From: an uncultured Oscillibacter sp.
GTDB lineage: Bacteria > Bacillota > Clostridia > Oscillospirales > Oscillospiraceae
Length of the DNA stretch: 50,134 nucleotides
Assembly (NCBI GenBank): GCA_910579435.1
Contig: CAJTVF010000015.1
Location: 1-50,134 of the forward strand
Reading direction: 5' to 3'
In this document: in pieces, positions 41,297-50,079 of the stretch
Position numbering within the stretch: position 1 is the stretch's first letter
Layout of the letters: every line of letters begins with the position of its first letter
The notes under the pieces: generated by a model
Databases searched by the model: none
The model's input: the letters and a program-made list of their open reading frames with translations, nothing else
Told to the model about the DNA's origin: nothing
Program-made: the position numbers and the translations under genes

Positions 41297-42715
41297 TCAA
41301 ACATGAATCTCAGGGGCGCCGCCGTCCTCCGCTTCCGCCAGCAGGGGGGCAATACCCTCCAGGAACGCCTCCACCTGGGCGGCGCACCGTCCGGTGTAAA
41401 GCCTTGGGTCCAGGACGGCCTCCATCTCCGCCTCCGTCATGGCGAAGGCAGGCTCCGCCGCCAGGCGATGAAGCAGGTCACAGGGCTCCCCTTCCTTCAT
41501 CCGGGCCGTGGCGGCCATGGAACAGGTGCGGATGATCTCGTGGAGCTCCTGCCGGTCGCCGCCCCGCTTGACCCCCTCCATCATCAGGTTCTCTGTGGCG
41601 ATGAAGGGCAGGTACTCCCGGCAGGTCCGGTCCACGATTTTCTCGTTGACATGGAGCCCGTCGGTGACGTTCCGGCAAAGGCGCAGGATTGCGTCGGCGC
41701 AGAGGAAGCCCTCCGGCATGGAGATACGCCGGTTGGCGGAGTCGTCCAGGGTCCGCTCCAGCCACTGGACGGAGGCTGTCATAGGCGCGTTCATGGCGTC
41801 CGCCATCAGGTAGCGGGACAAGGAGCAGATGCGCTCACAGCGCATGGGATTGCGCTTATAGGCCATGGCGGAGGAGCCAATCTGGTTCTTCTCAAAGGGC
41901 TCCTCCACCTGCCGGTCGTGCTGGAGGAGGCGGATGTCGTTGGCCATCCGGTAGGCGCTCTGGGCCATGGCGGAAAGGCAGTTCAGGATCCGGCTGTCCA
42001 CCTTCCGGGGATAGGTCTGGCCGCAGACGGCGAAGGTCTTCTCAAAGCCGAACTCCCCGGCGATTTTCCGGTTCATCTCGTCGATTTTGGCCCCGTCTCC
42101 CTCAAACAGCTCCATAAAGCTGGCCTCGGTGCCGGTAGTGCCCCGGCAGCCCAGGAATTTGAGGTTCCCCAGAACAAAATCCAGTTCCTCCAGGTCCGCC
42201 AGGAAATCCTGCATCCAGAGGGCGGCCCGCTTGCCCACGGTCACCAGCTGGGCGGGCTGATAATGGGTATAGCCCAAGGTGGGGGTGTCCGCGTACTGCC
42301 GGGCAAATTTCGCCAGATTGCCCAGAAGGGCCAGAAGTCCCTTCCGCAACTCCCGCAGGCCCTCCCGGTAGAGGATGAGGTCCGCGTTATCCGTGACATA
42401 GCAGCTGGTGGCCCCCAGGTGGATAATGCCGGCGGCGGAGGGAGCGGCCTTGCCGTAGGCGTAGACGTGGGCCATGACGTCGTGGCGGACCTCCTTCTCA
42501 CGCTGCGCGGCCAGGTCGAAGTCGATATCGGTGAGATGGGCCTCCAGCTCGGCTGCCTGCTCCGCCGTCACGGGCAGGCCCAGCTCGTGCTCCGCCCGGG
42601 CCAGGGCCACCCACAGCCGCCGCCAGGTCTGGATACGGGTTTCGGCGGAGAAGAGGTTCAGCATAAATTCCGAGGCGTAGCGGGAGGAGAGGGGGGATTC
42701 GTAGCGGTCTTTCAT
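41297..42715 (-). CDS. purB: Adenylosuccinate lyase
   Basis: Cleaves adenylosuccinate to AMP and SAICAR to AICAR in purine synthesis. At 472 residues it has the fumarase/aspartase superfamily signature SSAMAYKRNPMRCE, the catalytic-His region GYTHYQPAQLVTVGKRAALW, and HLGATSCYVTDNADL. GGAGG lies 8 nt before the ATG. It follows purA and a small gene on the same strand, and the three form an AMP-branch operon. Confidence 0.96.
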   Translation of the reverse strand: MKDRYESPLSSRYASEFMLNLFSAETRIQTWRRLWVALARAEHELGLPVTAEQAAELEAHLTDIDFDLAAQREKEVRHDVMAHVYAYGKAAPSAAGIIHLGATSCYVTDNADLILYREGLRELRKGLLALLGNLAKFARQYADTPTLGYTHYQPAQLVTVGKRAALWMQDFLADLEELDFVLGNLKFLGCRGTTGTEASFMELFEGDGAKIDEMNRKIAGEFGFEKTFAVCGQTYPRKVDSRILNCLSAMAQSAYRMANDIRLLQHDRQVEEPFEKNQIGSSAMAYKRNPMRCERICSLSRYLMADAMNAPMTASVQWLERTLDDSANRRISMPEGFLCADAILRLCRNVTDGLHVNEKIVDRTCREYLPFIATENLMMEGVKRGGDRQELHEIIRTCSMAATARMKEGEPCDLLHRLAAEPAFAMTEAEMEAVLDPRLYTGRCAAQVEAFLEGIAPLLAEAEDGGAPEIHV

Positions 42716-42733
42716 AGGCGTACCTCCGTTGTT

Positions 42734-43147
42734 TCAGGCCAATTGCCGGGGAAGCCCCTCAAACAGCCCGTCCAGTTCGGCGTGGGTCATGGCGCGAATC
42801 AGAATCCAGCCCTCGGACACGGCAAGGGAGAAGGGGCGGAGTCGGGTCATGGTCTCCTGGTATTCGATTTGTCCAAGGACGCGCTTTTCTGAGATGCTGA
42901 CCAGGCTGAGAATCCAGTCCTGGACGGGCTTCCCGTTCACGGCCCACTGGCGCTCCGGCTGGAGGGGAAGCAGCGTGTCCACCCCCTCCGTCAGCGTGCA
43001 GCTCCCCAGCAGGGCGTCCTGTTTCTGGTAGACCTGCGGATTGGCCCGGTAGGCGTCCTTCCAGCGCCGGGCGGCTTCCTCCGGGGGGAGGCCCGGCTGC
43101 TCAGGCTGCTTTTTGGGCTCCTTTTTTCCAAAATGGAACAGTCCCAT
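42734..43147 (-). CDS. Small protein between purA and purB, unknown
   Basis: No family recognised. The 137-residue product starts MGLFHFGKKEPKKQPEQPG and has no membrane segment. Its N-terminus is basic and probably disordered; the rest is a mixed alpha/beta domain (TLTEGVDTLLPLQPERQWAV, and LVSISEKRVLGQIEYQE). GAGGAGG lies before the ATG and overlaps the end of purA, and its stop is 18 nt before purB, so it is translated within the purine operon. Confidence 0.75.
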   Translation of the reverse strand: MGLFHFGKKEPKKQPEQPGLPPEEAARRWKDAYRANPQVYQKQDALLGSCTLTEGVDTLLPLQPERQWAVNGKPVQDWILSLVSISEKRVLGQIEYQETMTRLRPFSLAVSEGWILIRAMTHAELDGLFEGLPRQLA

Positions 43148-43158
43148 GGCGGGCCTCC

Positions 43159-44433
43159 TCAGCGAATGATGATGGCGTCCCGCTCCGGGCCCACGGACAC
43201 GTAGCCGATGCGGCAGCCGATTTCCTTTTCGATATACTCCACGTACCTCCGGGCCGCCTCGGGCAGGTCCTCCCAGGTCCGCACGCCGGAGATGTCGCAG
43301 CCCCAGCCGTCCATGTACTCCACCACCGGCTTGGCCTCGGGCAGCAGGGCGGGGAAGGGGAAGCGGTCCGTCTGCTGGCTGCCCAGCTCATAGCGGACGC
43401 AGATGGGGATTTGGTCCAGATAGCTCAGCACGTCCAGCTTGGTCAGGGCAATGTTCGTCGCCGCCTGGCATTGGACGCCGTAGCGGGTGGCCACGATGTC
43501 GATGGGGCCTACACGGCGGGGGCGGCCCGTCTTCGCGCCGTACTCGTTTCCGGCCTGGCGGAGCTTCTCCGCCTCCTCGCCGAACCACTCGCAGGTGAAG
43601 GGGCCCTCGCCCACGCAGGAGGAGTAGGCCTTCACCACGCCGATGACCTCGTCAATCCGGGCGGAGGGCAGGCCGGAGCCCACCGGGGCGTAAGCCGCCA
43701 CGGCGTTGGAGGAGGTGGTGTAGGGATAGATGCCGTAGTCCAGATCCCGGAGGGCGCCCAGCTGGGCCTCGAAGAGGACGCGCTTGTTCTCCGACTGGGC
43801 CTGGCGCAAAAACGCGCCGGTGTCCCGGATGAAGGGGCGGATTTTCTCGCCGTACTCCGCCACCCAGTCCATCAGCTGCTCGATGGTATAGGGCTGGGCG
43901 TTGTAGACCTTCGTCAGGGTCAGGTTCTTCCACTCCAGCAGGTCCTCCAGATGGGAGCGGAGCTGCTGGGGGTAGAGGAGTTCTCCCGCCATGACGGTCT
44001 TTTTCTGGAACTTGTCAGAGTAGAAGGGGGCGATGCCCTGCTTGGTGGAGCCATATTTCTTGTCCTTCAGACGGGCCTCCTCCAGGCCGTCCAAATCCCG
44101 GTGCCAGGGCAGCAGCAGGGAGGCCCGGTCGCTGACCATCAGGTTGTCCGGCGTAATGGCCACGCCCTGGGCGGTGACGTCCTGCATCTCCTTCCACAGG
44201 CTCTCGCAGTCCAGGGCCACGCCGTTGCCCAGAATGTTGACCACGCCGTCCCGGAAGATGCCGGAGGGCAGCAGGTGGAGGGCGAACCTGCCCTTCTCGT
44301 TGACGACGGTGTGACCGGCGTTGCCGCCGCCCTGGTAGCGGACCACCACGTCGTAGTCCTGGGTGATCAGGTCCACCATACGGCCCTTGCCCTCGTCGCC
44401 CCAGTTGATGCCCACAATGGCGCAATTTGACAT
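43159..44433 (-). CDS. purA: Adenylosuccinate synthetase
   Basis: GTP-dependent conversion of IMP and aspartate to adenylosuccinate. At 424 residues, with the P-loop-like start IVGINWGDEGKGRMVDL, GGGNAGHTVV and the glycine-rich ARIDEVIGVVKAYSSCVGEG region. The usual start of the family is VVGAQWGDEGKGK; the variant here (INWGDEGKGR) is of the clostridial group. GGGGAGG precedes the ATG. A long structured leader lies upstream. Confidence 0.95.
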   Translation of the reverse strand: MSNCAIVGINWGDEGKGRMVDLITQDYDVVVRYQGGGNAGHTVVNEKGRFALHLLPSGIFRDGVVNILGNGVALDCESLWKEMQDVTAQGVAITPDNLMVSDRASLLLPWHRDLDGLEEARLKDKKYGSTKQGIAPFYSDKFQKKTVMAGELLYPQQLRSHLEDLLEWKNLTLTKVYNAQPYTIEQLMDWVAEYGEKIRPFIRDTGAFLRQAQSENKRVLFEAQLGALRDLDYGIYPYTTSSNAVAAYAPVGSGLPSARIDEVIGVVKAYSSCVGEGPFTCEWFGEEAEKLRQAGNEYGAKTGRPRRVGPIDIVATRYGVQCQAATNIALTKLDVLSYLDQIPICVRYELGSQQTDRFPFPALLPEAKPVVEYMDGWGCDISGVRTWEDLPEAARRYVEYIEKEIGCRIGYVSVGPERDAIIIR

Positions 44434-44735
44434 AATGAAACCTCCCCGCGCCGCCGCCCGAAAGATAGGGCGGCGTTCCGCTTGCTCACGGCCAGCGGCC
44501 AGCCGGTGATGGGGGCCTGTCCGGCCCCGGGGGCGCCGGCGGCGGATGAACGCCTCCGGCCAGCGAAAGAGGGGCTCCGCGGTCCGCGGGGCCCCAATGT
44601 TTCCCTTCCCTATTATAACGGCAGTTTTCCCATAAGTAAAGGGAAAAGCGAAAGTTCTTCAAATTTTTACATTTTTACAGCGTTACGGCCAAAAGGCAGG
44701 ACCCCCGGCTTCCGCCGGGGGCCGCAGGGGTTCTG
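44434..44735 (-). promoter_or_regulatory. purA promoter and structured leader
   Basis: On the minus strand TTTACT (44640-44635), 17-bp spacer, TATAAT (44617-44612) form a good promoter. The leader of about 170 nt has several GC-rich hairpins, including one (GCCGCCC-TATCTTTC-GGGCGGC) directly before the ribosome site. It does not match the purine riboswitch pattern as far as I can see. Confidence 0.55.
44701..44720 (-). terminator. Hairpin after the coiled-coil gene
   Basis: CCCCCGGC / GCCGGGGG stem with a short loop 16 nt after the stop of the gene at 44736; the T-run (CTTTTGG) is 7 nt away. Confidence 0.5.
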
Positions 44736-45011
44736 TCAGGTAACCGTGAAGCGCTTCGAGGTGCTGGTGACGGCATAGCGGTCGTAAATCTCCGGCCGCT
44801 CCGCTTTCAGGGCCTTGGCGTCCAGCCGGGTGCTGGAGACGGCCTTCCAGGAGGCCTTGTAGTGGGCCGTCTCCACTTGGTCCACGCCCCGGGCCTCCAG
44901 CTCCGCCTTGACTTCCTCCTCGATGGCCTCCGCCTCTTTTTTCAGCGTGTCCATCTCCCGGCGGCAGCGCCGGAGCCGGGCCAGCTTCTCGTCCATCTGC
45001 AAATTGTCCAT
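44736..45011 (-). CDS. Small coiled-coil protein, phage Gp157-like
   Basis: A 91-residue protein that is mostly one coiled coil (DEKLARLRRCRREMDTLKKE, then AEAIEEEVKAELEARG), followed by a domain with YKASWKAVSSTRLDAKALKA and SKRFTVT. This layout resembles phage-type Gp157 or related small proteins, but I am not certain. The ATG at 45011 is chosen because GGGAGG lies 7 nt upstream; the longer frame to 45035 has no such site. It stands alone; no other phage gene is near. Confidence 0.65.
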   Translation of the reverse strand: MDNLQMDEKLARLRRCRREMDTLKKEAEAIEEEVKAELEARGVDQVETAHYKASWKAVSSTRLDAKALKAERPEIYDRYAVTSTSKRFTVT

Positions 45012-45074
45012 GGCGTCCTCCCTTATGTTCAGCATGGTACACCATATGAGAGGGGCGGGCGGATTATGCGGCGT

Positions 45075-45368
45075 TTACAAATGGTGGTCCCGGAGGAGCT
45101 TTTTCGCCTGCTCCCACAGCTCGTCACTGACGTCCTGGATGACCGCCACCTTCCGCACCAGGTCCGGAAGGGCACGGGTGAGCTCCGCCTCCACCACCGT
45201 CTCGCTGGTCAGGTCCGCCGAGGGGCATCCGGCGCACTGGCCCAGCAGCTTTACATATAATACGCCGTTCTCCAGGCGGTCTGCAGTGATGTCCCCTCCG
45301 TGGGCCCGGAGGGCGGGGCGGACCTTTTCGTCCAGCACGGTTTCAATGCGTTTCAAATCCTCAGTCAT
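45075..45368 (-). CDS. NifU-like C-terminal domain iron-sulfur scaffold
   Basis: A 97-residue NifU C-domain protein that may carry an Fe-S cluster. The core is KVRPALRAHGGDI, with the conserved CAGCPSAD (CxxC) and the end VRKVAVIQDVSDE. The start MTEDLKR at 45368 overlaps the moxR stop by 8 nt, and GAGGAAG precedes it. Stand-alone proteins of this type are common in clostridia. Its place after MoxR suggests coupled translation. Confidence 0.85.
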   Translation of the reverse strand: MTEDLKRIETVLDEKVRPALRAHGGDITADRLENGVLYVKLLGQCAGCPSADLTSETVVEAELTRALPDLVRKVAVIQDVSDELWEQAKKLLRDHHL

Positions 45369-46893
45369 GGGCTTCCTCCTGTCCCGCCGCCTTCGCGGCG
45401 GCAATGTCCTTTTGAATGCGGGTCCGGGTATCGTCAAACAGCAGCTCCCGGTTGTGGCGGAAGTAGGCGTCGCAGCCGAAGCTCTCGATGAACCAGCTGG
45501 TGTCGGGCCCGGCGGTGAGTTCCGTGACGAACAGCACCAGCTCCTGGCCCTGGCCGAAGGTCTCCTCCAAAAACGCGAAGGCGTGGTCCAGCTCCGCCTT
45601 GGCCGCCTGGGCCTGGGAGGCCCGTTTTTCCACCTCCTGGCCGAACCAGCCCCGGACCGCCGCCATGGCCAGCCCGGAATCCGCCGGACTTTCCTGGATG
45701 AGGCGGCGGCGGTAGTCCTCCAGGGCGTTGATCTCCAGCTGGGCCAGGGCCTGGCGCTGCTTTTCCAGCTGGCCCGCGTCCCGGGCCCGCTTCAGGGCCT
45801 CCCGGCGGCTGCGGGCCAGGGACTCCAGGACCTCCTGGGGAGCTTCTCCGGCGGCGATGGCTTCTTTGAAGGCGGTCAGGGCAGCGTGGAGGTTCTCGCA
45901 CAGGGCGTCCTGGCGATGGGCCTCCCGGGCGGCCCCGGAGAGGCGGGAGAGGAGCAGCCCCATGACGGACAGCTTCTCGTCGAAGGGGGCGGCCCGGAGC
46001 TCCCGGACGGTGATGGGCTGCCAGATTCCCTTCAGGATCTCGTCCACGTGGTAGATGTTCTGGTATTTGTGATAGAGCTCCAGGTAGTTGGCGAAGTCCC
46101 GGGCAATGCGGGGGAGCTGGATGTACTGTCCCACCACCTCCCGGTCCGCCCGGAGGCCCAGGGCCTCGTAGGCCGCCAGCAGCTCGCTGAGGTCCTCCCA
46201 GCCCCGGGCGGTGGCGAACTGGACGCTCTCCGCCGTGGTCTCCACCCGGTAGAAGTGCTCCGGCTTGATGTCCAGATAGGACGTCACGGCCCCGTGGAGG
46301 CCCTTTTGCCGGGCGTACTCCTTCCAGACGGCGAAGTCCTCCCGCACGTCGATGCGCTTTACCCGGTCCAGGGTCACCACGTCGAAATCCCGGACGGAGC
46401 GGTTGTACTCCGGCGGGTTTCCGGCGGCGGCGATGAGCCAGCCCTCCGGCAGGCGCTGGTTGCCGAAGGTTTTACACTGGAGGAATTGCAGCATCATGGG
46501 GGCCAGGGTCTCGGAGACGCAGTTGATTTCGTCCAGGAAGAGGATGCCCTCCCGGAGGCCGGTTTTCTCCATGAGCTCATGGACGGAGGCCAGGATTTCG
46601 CTCATGGTGTACTCAGTGACGGAGTACTCCTGTCCGTTGTAGGTCCGTTTTTCGATGAAGGGCAGGCCCACGGCGCTCTGGCGGGTGTGGTGGGTGATGG
46701 TGTAGGAAACCAGGCCCACGCCGGTTTCGGCGGCGACCTGCTCCATGATTTGGGTTTTGCCCACGCCGGGGGGGCCCATCAGGAGGATGGGCCGCTGGCG
46801 GACCGGGGGGATTAAATAATTTCCCAATTTGTCCTTGGACAGGTAGGCTTTTAGGGTATGGGTGATTTCCTGTTTGGCTTGTTTGATGTTCAT
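45361..46893 (-). CDS. MoxR-family AAA+ ATPase
   Basis: A 510-residue AAA+ ATPase of the MoxR type, a chaperone-like remodelling factor usually working with VWA-domain proteins. Walker A is LLMGPPGVGKTQIM (near residue 43), Walker B is GILFLDEINCV, with the sensor region LIAAAGNPPEYN. The C-terminal 200 residues are helical and coiled-coil-rich (LARSRREALKRARDAGQLEK) and not typical of short MoxR proteins. A start at 46893 (MNIKQAKQEITHTLKAYL) after AGGAAGG is more likely than the longer frame upstream. Its VWA partner is at 47658. Confidence 0.88.
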   Translation of the reverse strand: MNIKQAKQEITHTLKAYLSKDKLGNYLIPPVRQRPILLMGPPGVGKTQIMEQVAAETGVGLVSYTITHHTRQSAVGLPFIEKRTYNGQEYSVTEYTMSEILASVHELMEKTGLREGILFLDEINCVSETLAPMMLQFLQCKTFGNQRLPEGWLIAAAGNPPEYNRSVRDFDVVTLDRVKRIDVREDFAVWKEYARQKGLHGAVTSYLDIKPEHFYRVETTAESVQFATARGWEDLSELLAAYEALGLRADREVVGQYIQLPRIARDFANYLELYHKYQNIYHVDEILKGIWQPITVRELRAAPFDEKLSVMGLLLSRLSGAAREAHRQDALCENLHAALTAFKEAIAAGEAPQEVLESLARSRREALKRARDAGQLEKQRQALAQLEINALEDYRRRLIQESPADSGLAMAAVRGWFGQEVEKRASQAQAAKAELDHAFAFLEETFGQGQELVLFVTELTAGPDTSWFIESFGCDAYFRHNRELLFDDTRTRIQKDIAAAKAAGQEEAHD

Positions 46894-47056
46894 GGCAAGT
46901 GGTCCTTCCTGGGGACCCCCTGAGAGGGGGGGCTTGGTGTCGCCCTGACGGGCGGGGGGGGAGTTCAGCCATGAAGATGGCTGGTTCTTTGCACGGTCCA
47001 AAAGAGAAAAAGAAGTAATTTGTCCTTCTATGGGTAGGATGCCTTGCAGAGACCTC

Positions 47057-47647
47057 CTATTCTCTCCATTCCGCCAACTCTTCCAGCGGCTTCCGGGGAC
47101 GGGGAGGCGGGCTCTCGGCGGCGTATCCCAAGGCCATGGCCGCTGCGAGAGCTCCTGGCCTGCCAATCCATTCCCGCAGCGCGTCATAGGCGAAATAGGT
47201 GTCGCAAATCCAAAGACTGCCTAGACCCAGCGCCGTGGCCTGGAGGGCCATATTTTCCAGGCATGCGCCCAGGGACTGGGCGTTGCAGAGCTCGGAGACC
47301 CGTTCGTCCGTATTCAGGGCCTCTCTCGGGTCCCGGCCCAGGGGATTCGTGACAAAGATGATGGCCGGAGCCTGTTCCATGACGGCCAGCGTTCGCTTCG
47401 CTCCGCTGAGAAATTGAGCGCTTTCCGGCAGAAGGGGACGGCGGGCTTCCCCCTCCAGTCCCCGCGCCATGGCGGCCAGCGCCGCCGCTTTTCCCGTCCC
47501 AATGGCCACGATGAAACGCCAGGGCTGGCGGTTTTTTGCGGAGGGGGCCAGGGCCCCTGCTTGCAGCACGGTTTCGATATCTTTCCTGGAGACCGGCTGG
47601 GGCAGGTAAGCCCGGATGCTCCGCCGGTCTACAATTTCAGGCAGCAT
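47057..47647 (-). CDS. Nitroreductase family protein
   Basis: An FMN-dependent oxidoreductase of 196 residues. The FMN-binding start DRRSIRAYLPQPVSRKDIET, SAKNRQPWRFIVA, and the later AALGLGSLWICDTYF are typical. The substrate is unknown. AAAGGAG precedes the ATG 10 nt after the VWA-gene stop, so it lies in the operon between the VWA and MoxR genes, an unusual insertion there. Confidence 0.9.
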   Translation of the reverse strand: MLPEIVDRRSIRAYLPQPVSRKDIETVLQAGALAPSAKNRQPWRFIVAIGTGKAAALAAMARGLEGEARRPLLPESAQFLSGAKRTLAVMEQAPAIIFVTNPLGRDPREALNTDERVSELCNAQSLGACLENMALQATALGLGSLWICDTYFAYDALREWIGRPGALAAAMALGYAAESPPPRPRKPLEELAEWRE

Positions 47648-47657
47648 AATGTCTCCT

Positions 47658-49007
47658 TTACAGCTCCGGCAGCTCGCTTAGGTCCAGCTCCTCCGGCAGT
47701 TCCTCCGCCGCCCGGTCCAGGTCCGGGGCCTCCAGCACCAGCCGGATGGCCCAGGGGGGCGTTTTGACCGACAGCGGCGGCTCCCCCAGGAGGATGAATG
47801 CCGTCTCGTAGGGCGCTCGCTTCTCCGGGTAGATTCCCATGCCGTCGGTAAAGTACACAAGGCCCCGGAGGCTGGTGAAGGCCCCTGCCTCCTGGAGCTT
47901 CGCCACGTGCTCAAACACCGGGCGGAAGTTCGTGGCGCTGCCTCCGGTGAGCTGGAAGCTCTCCATATAGGCCCGCAGGTCCTCCAGGTCGTGAATCACA
48001 TCGTCGGAGCGAACCTGGTCATCACACTGGATGACGCGGATATGCACCTTTCGGGTGAAGGTCCCGGTACTGCGCAGTATGGCGTAGGTACAGGCCAGAA
48101 ACTGCCGGACCCGCTCCCCGGAGGTGGACATGGAGGTATCCACGGCGATGACGAAATCCTCAATCCGCTTTTCCTCCCGGGTCTCCGGCGGCTCCACCAG
48201 GGGCATATTGCCATAAAGCCGGAGGCCGTAGGAATAAAAGCCGTAGTCAAAGGCGTCCCCGTCCACCGCCGCCACCTCCCGGGGGGCGGCGAAGCGGCGG
48301 AGAAACGCCCGATAGTCCACGTCGTCCCGGACGGCCACCCGGACCTGCTCCAGCACGGCCTCGCCGCCGGTTCCCTTGTCCGAGAGGACCGTCTCCAGGC
48401 CCGTCTGGGCTTTGCCGGAGAGGTCCTGCCACTTCTGGTCCTGGCGGCGGCTCTGGTCCTGGCCGTCCTGACGCTCCGGGTCCCAGAGGCCGTGGTCGTC
48501 CGCCAGGAAGGCCCGCTGAAGCTGGGCGATCTCATACTCCGGCAGGCTCAGCCGCAGGAGGCGGCGGTAGACGCCCTCCGCCGTCAGCACGGGCATGTTC
48601 CTCCGGCACTCGCCGTAAAATTTCCGCTTCCGGGGCACCGGGCCGGTATTCAGGCAGGGGTAGTCCAGCTCGTCCAGGATGCTCTCCACCGCCGTGTCGC
48701 AGGCAAGGTCCCACAGCTGCGGGACCTTGCCCCGCTTTTTCGCCAGATGCCGGAGCATGCAGTGGAGAATCACATGGAGATAGGCCCGGCAGGTCCACAC
48801 CGGGCTGCGCAGGTAGCGCTCCGCCAGCCAGGCCCCGTCGTAGTACAGCGTTTCCCCGTCGGTGGCCAGGGACAGCGTCACCCCGCTGCCGGGGGCGAAG
48901 GCCAGGGCGCAGAGGGCCGCGTCCAGGTAGGGGAGGTTCACATACAGCTCGTTCCGAGAGGCGAAGAGGATATCCCGCCCGATTCCGGCAAAGTCCTTTT
49001 GTTCCAT
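47658..49007 (-). CDS. VWA-like protein with metallopeptidase-type N-domain (DUF2201)
   Basis: A 449-residue DUF2201-type protein. The N-terminal domain has HVILHCMLRH, resembling a zinc-peptidase helix (the glutamate of HExxH is not present, so activity is doubtful). The C-terminal VWA-like domain has the MIDAS motif AVDTSMSTSG near residue 300, with TGGSATNF and YFTDGMG as further metal-site loops. Proteins of this kind pair with MoxR ATPases. The start at 49007 leaves a 16-nt gap to the upstream gene; a start at 49034 would overlap it. Confidence 0.88.
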   Translation of the reverse strand: MEQKDFAGIGRDILFASRNELYVNLPYLDAALCALAFAPGSGVTLSLATDGETLYYDGAWLAERYLRSPVWTCRAYLHVILHCMLRHLAKKRGKVPQLWDLACDTAVESILDELDYPCLNTGPVPRKRKFYGECRRNMPVLTAEGVYRRLLRLSLPEYEIAQLQRAFLADDHGLWDPERQDGQDQSRRQDQKWQDLSGKAQTGLETVLSDKGTGGEAVLEQVRVAVRDDVDYRAFLRRFAAPREVAAVDGDAFDYGFYSYGLRLYGNMPLVEPPETREEKRIEDFVIAVDTSMSTSGERVRQFLACTYAILRSTGTFTRKVHIRVIQCDDQVRSDDVIHDLEDLRAYMESFQLTGGSATNFRPVFEHVAKLQEAGAFTSLRGLVYFTDGMGIYPEKRAPYETAFILLGEPPLSVKTPPWAIRLVLEAPDLDRAAEELPEELDLSELPEL

Positions 49008-49023
49008 AAATTCCCGCTTCCTT

Positions 49024-50007
49024 TTACAGCGCAAAGGTTTTTTCCAGCCCGGCGGGGAAGCGCCGGTGCTGATTCTCCAGCAGCGCCGCCAGGGCCGCCG
49101 TGTCTCCCTTTTCCCGGGCCAGAGCGCAGGCGGCGGAGAGGGCTTCCCGGTCCGGCTCCGCCAGGTCCAGCAGGAGGGGGAGGACGTCCCCGTCCTCCTC
49201 CTCCATCAAAAGGCGGAGGGCGTCCCCGGCGTGCTCTTTTAAATAGGCGCGGTAGCCCGCCTCCGCCTCCCCCAGATCCAGGGGCCAGCGGAGGCGCCGC
49301 CAGGCAAGGCGCAGGGCGGCGGCTTCGTCGTGCTCCATGCCGAGGAAGTCCCGCCAGAGGGCGTCGTACTCCTTGAGGGACAGGCGCTTCTGACGGAAGC
49401 AGTGGTGATAGGGGTAGCCCGCGCCGGAGATGAAGTAGTCAAAGTGGTGGGCGGGGCAGTTCTCCTCATAGAGCTCCGTGTACTCCGGGAACAGCAGCCG
49501 GGCGGTAATCCCATCCGGTCCGTGAAGAGTCACGTCCAGCTCCCGGCTGAGTTCTCCGGCGAACCAGGCCAGGGCTTCCCCCTGGTCCGGGCCTGTCCGG
49601 GTCAGGTGCAGGGTATCCAAACTGCGGCAGTTCATCAGCGCCCCGCCCCCCCAGCGCGCGGCGCCGTCGTACATGCGGAGGGTCTTTAAGGTGGAGCAGT
49701 TCAGCAGGGCGTAATTCCCCATGGCCTCCAGGGTCTCCGGCAGGGCCAGGTCCTGGAGGCGGCGGTTGTCCCACTCCGCCTCCGCGGGGCCGCAGGTGAC
49801 CAGGACGGCCTCCGCCCCGGGGGGAAGGGCGTCCCCCTGGCGCTCCGGGGCCAGGGCCCGGTCGCCCAGGGCTGTCACCGGAAGGCCGAAGAGCCGCTCC
49901 GGCAGTACGGCCCGGACGTCGGGGGTCCCGGCCCGAAGGATGGTCACGCCGCCGCCCTCCCGGCGGAAAACCAGCTTCCAATTGCTTGCGCCGCTGACGG
50001 TTTCCAT
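49024..50007 (-). CDS. BspA-type leucine-rich-repeat protein
   Basis: A 327-residue cytoplasmic-looking protein without signal peptide. The first 150 residues show BspA/TpLRR-like repeats (LPERLFGLPVTALGDRALAP, LPETLEAMGNYALLNCSTLK, GGGALMNCRSLDTLHL). The C-terminal part is helical, with alternating acidic and leucine-rich stretches. It is first in the minus-strand series with the VWA, nitroreductase, MoxR and NifU-like genes. It may give the MoxR/VWA pair its target specificity (inference). Confidence 0.8.
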   Translation of the reverse strand: METVSGASNWKLVFRREGGGVTILRAGTPDVRAVLPERLFGLPVTALGDRALAPERQGDALPPGAEAVLVTCGPAEAEWDNRRLQDLALPETLEAMGNYALLNCSTLKTLRMYDGAARWGGGALMNCRSLDTLHLTRTGPDQGEALAWFAGELSRELDVTLHGPDGITARLLFPEYTELYEENCPAHHFDYFISGAGYPYHHCFRQKRLSLKEYDALWRDFLGMEHDEAAALRLAWRRLRWPLDLGEAEAGYRAYLKEHAGDALRLLMEEEDGDVLPLLLDLAEPDREALSAACALAREKGDTAALAALLENQHRRFPAGLEKTFAL

Positions 50008-50079
50008 GGCCTGCTCCCCTCCCTTCCGTTTTTCCAGAGGTAGTATACCACAGGCGGGAGCAATTTCCTAGAGTCTGTT

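Noticed and set aside
44434..44605. Purine riboswitch before purA
   Set aside because: I did not find the conserved three-way junction core; only GC-rich hairpins are visible.
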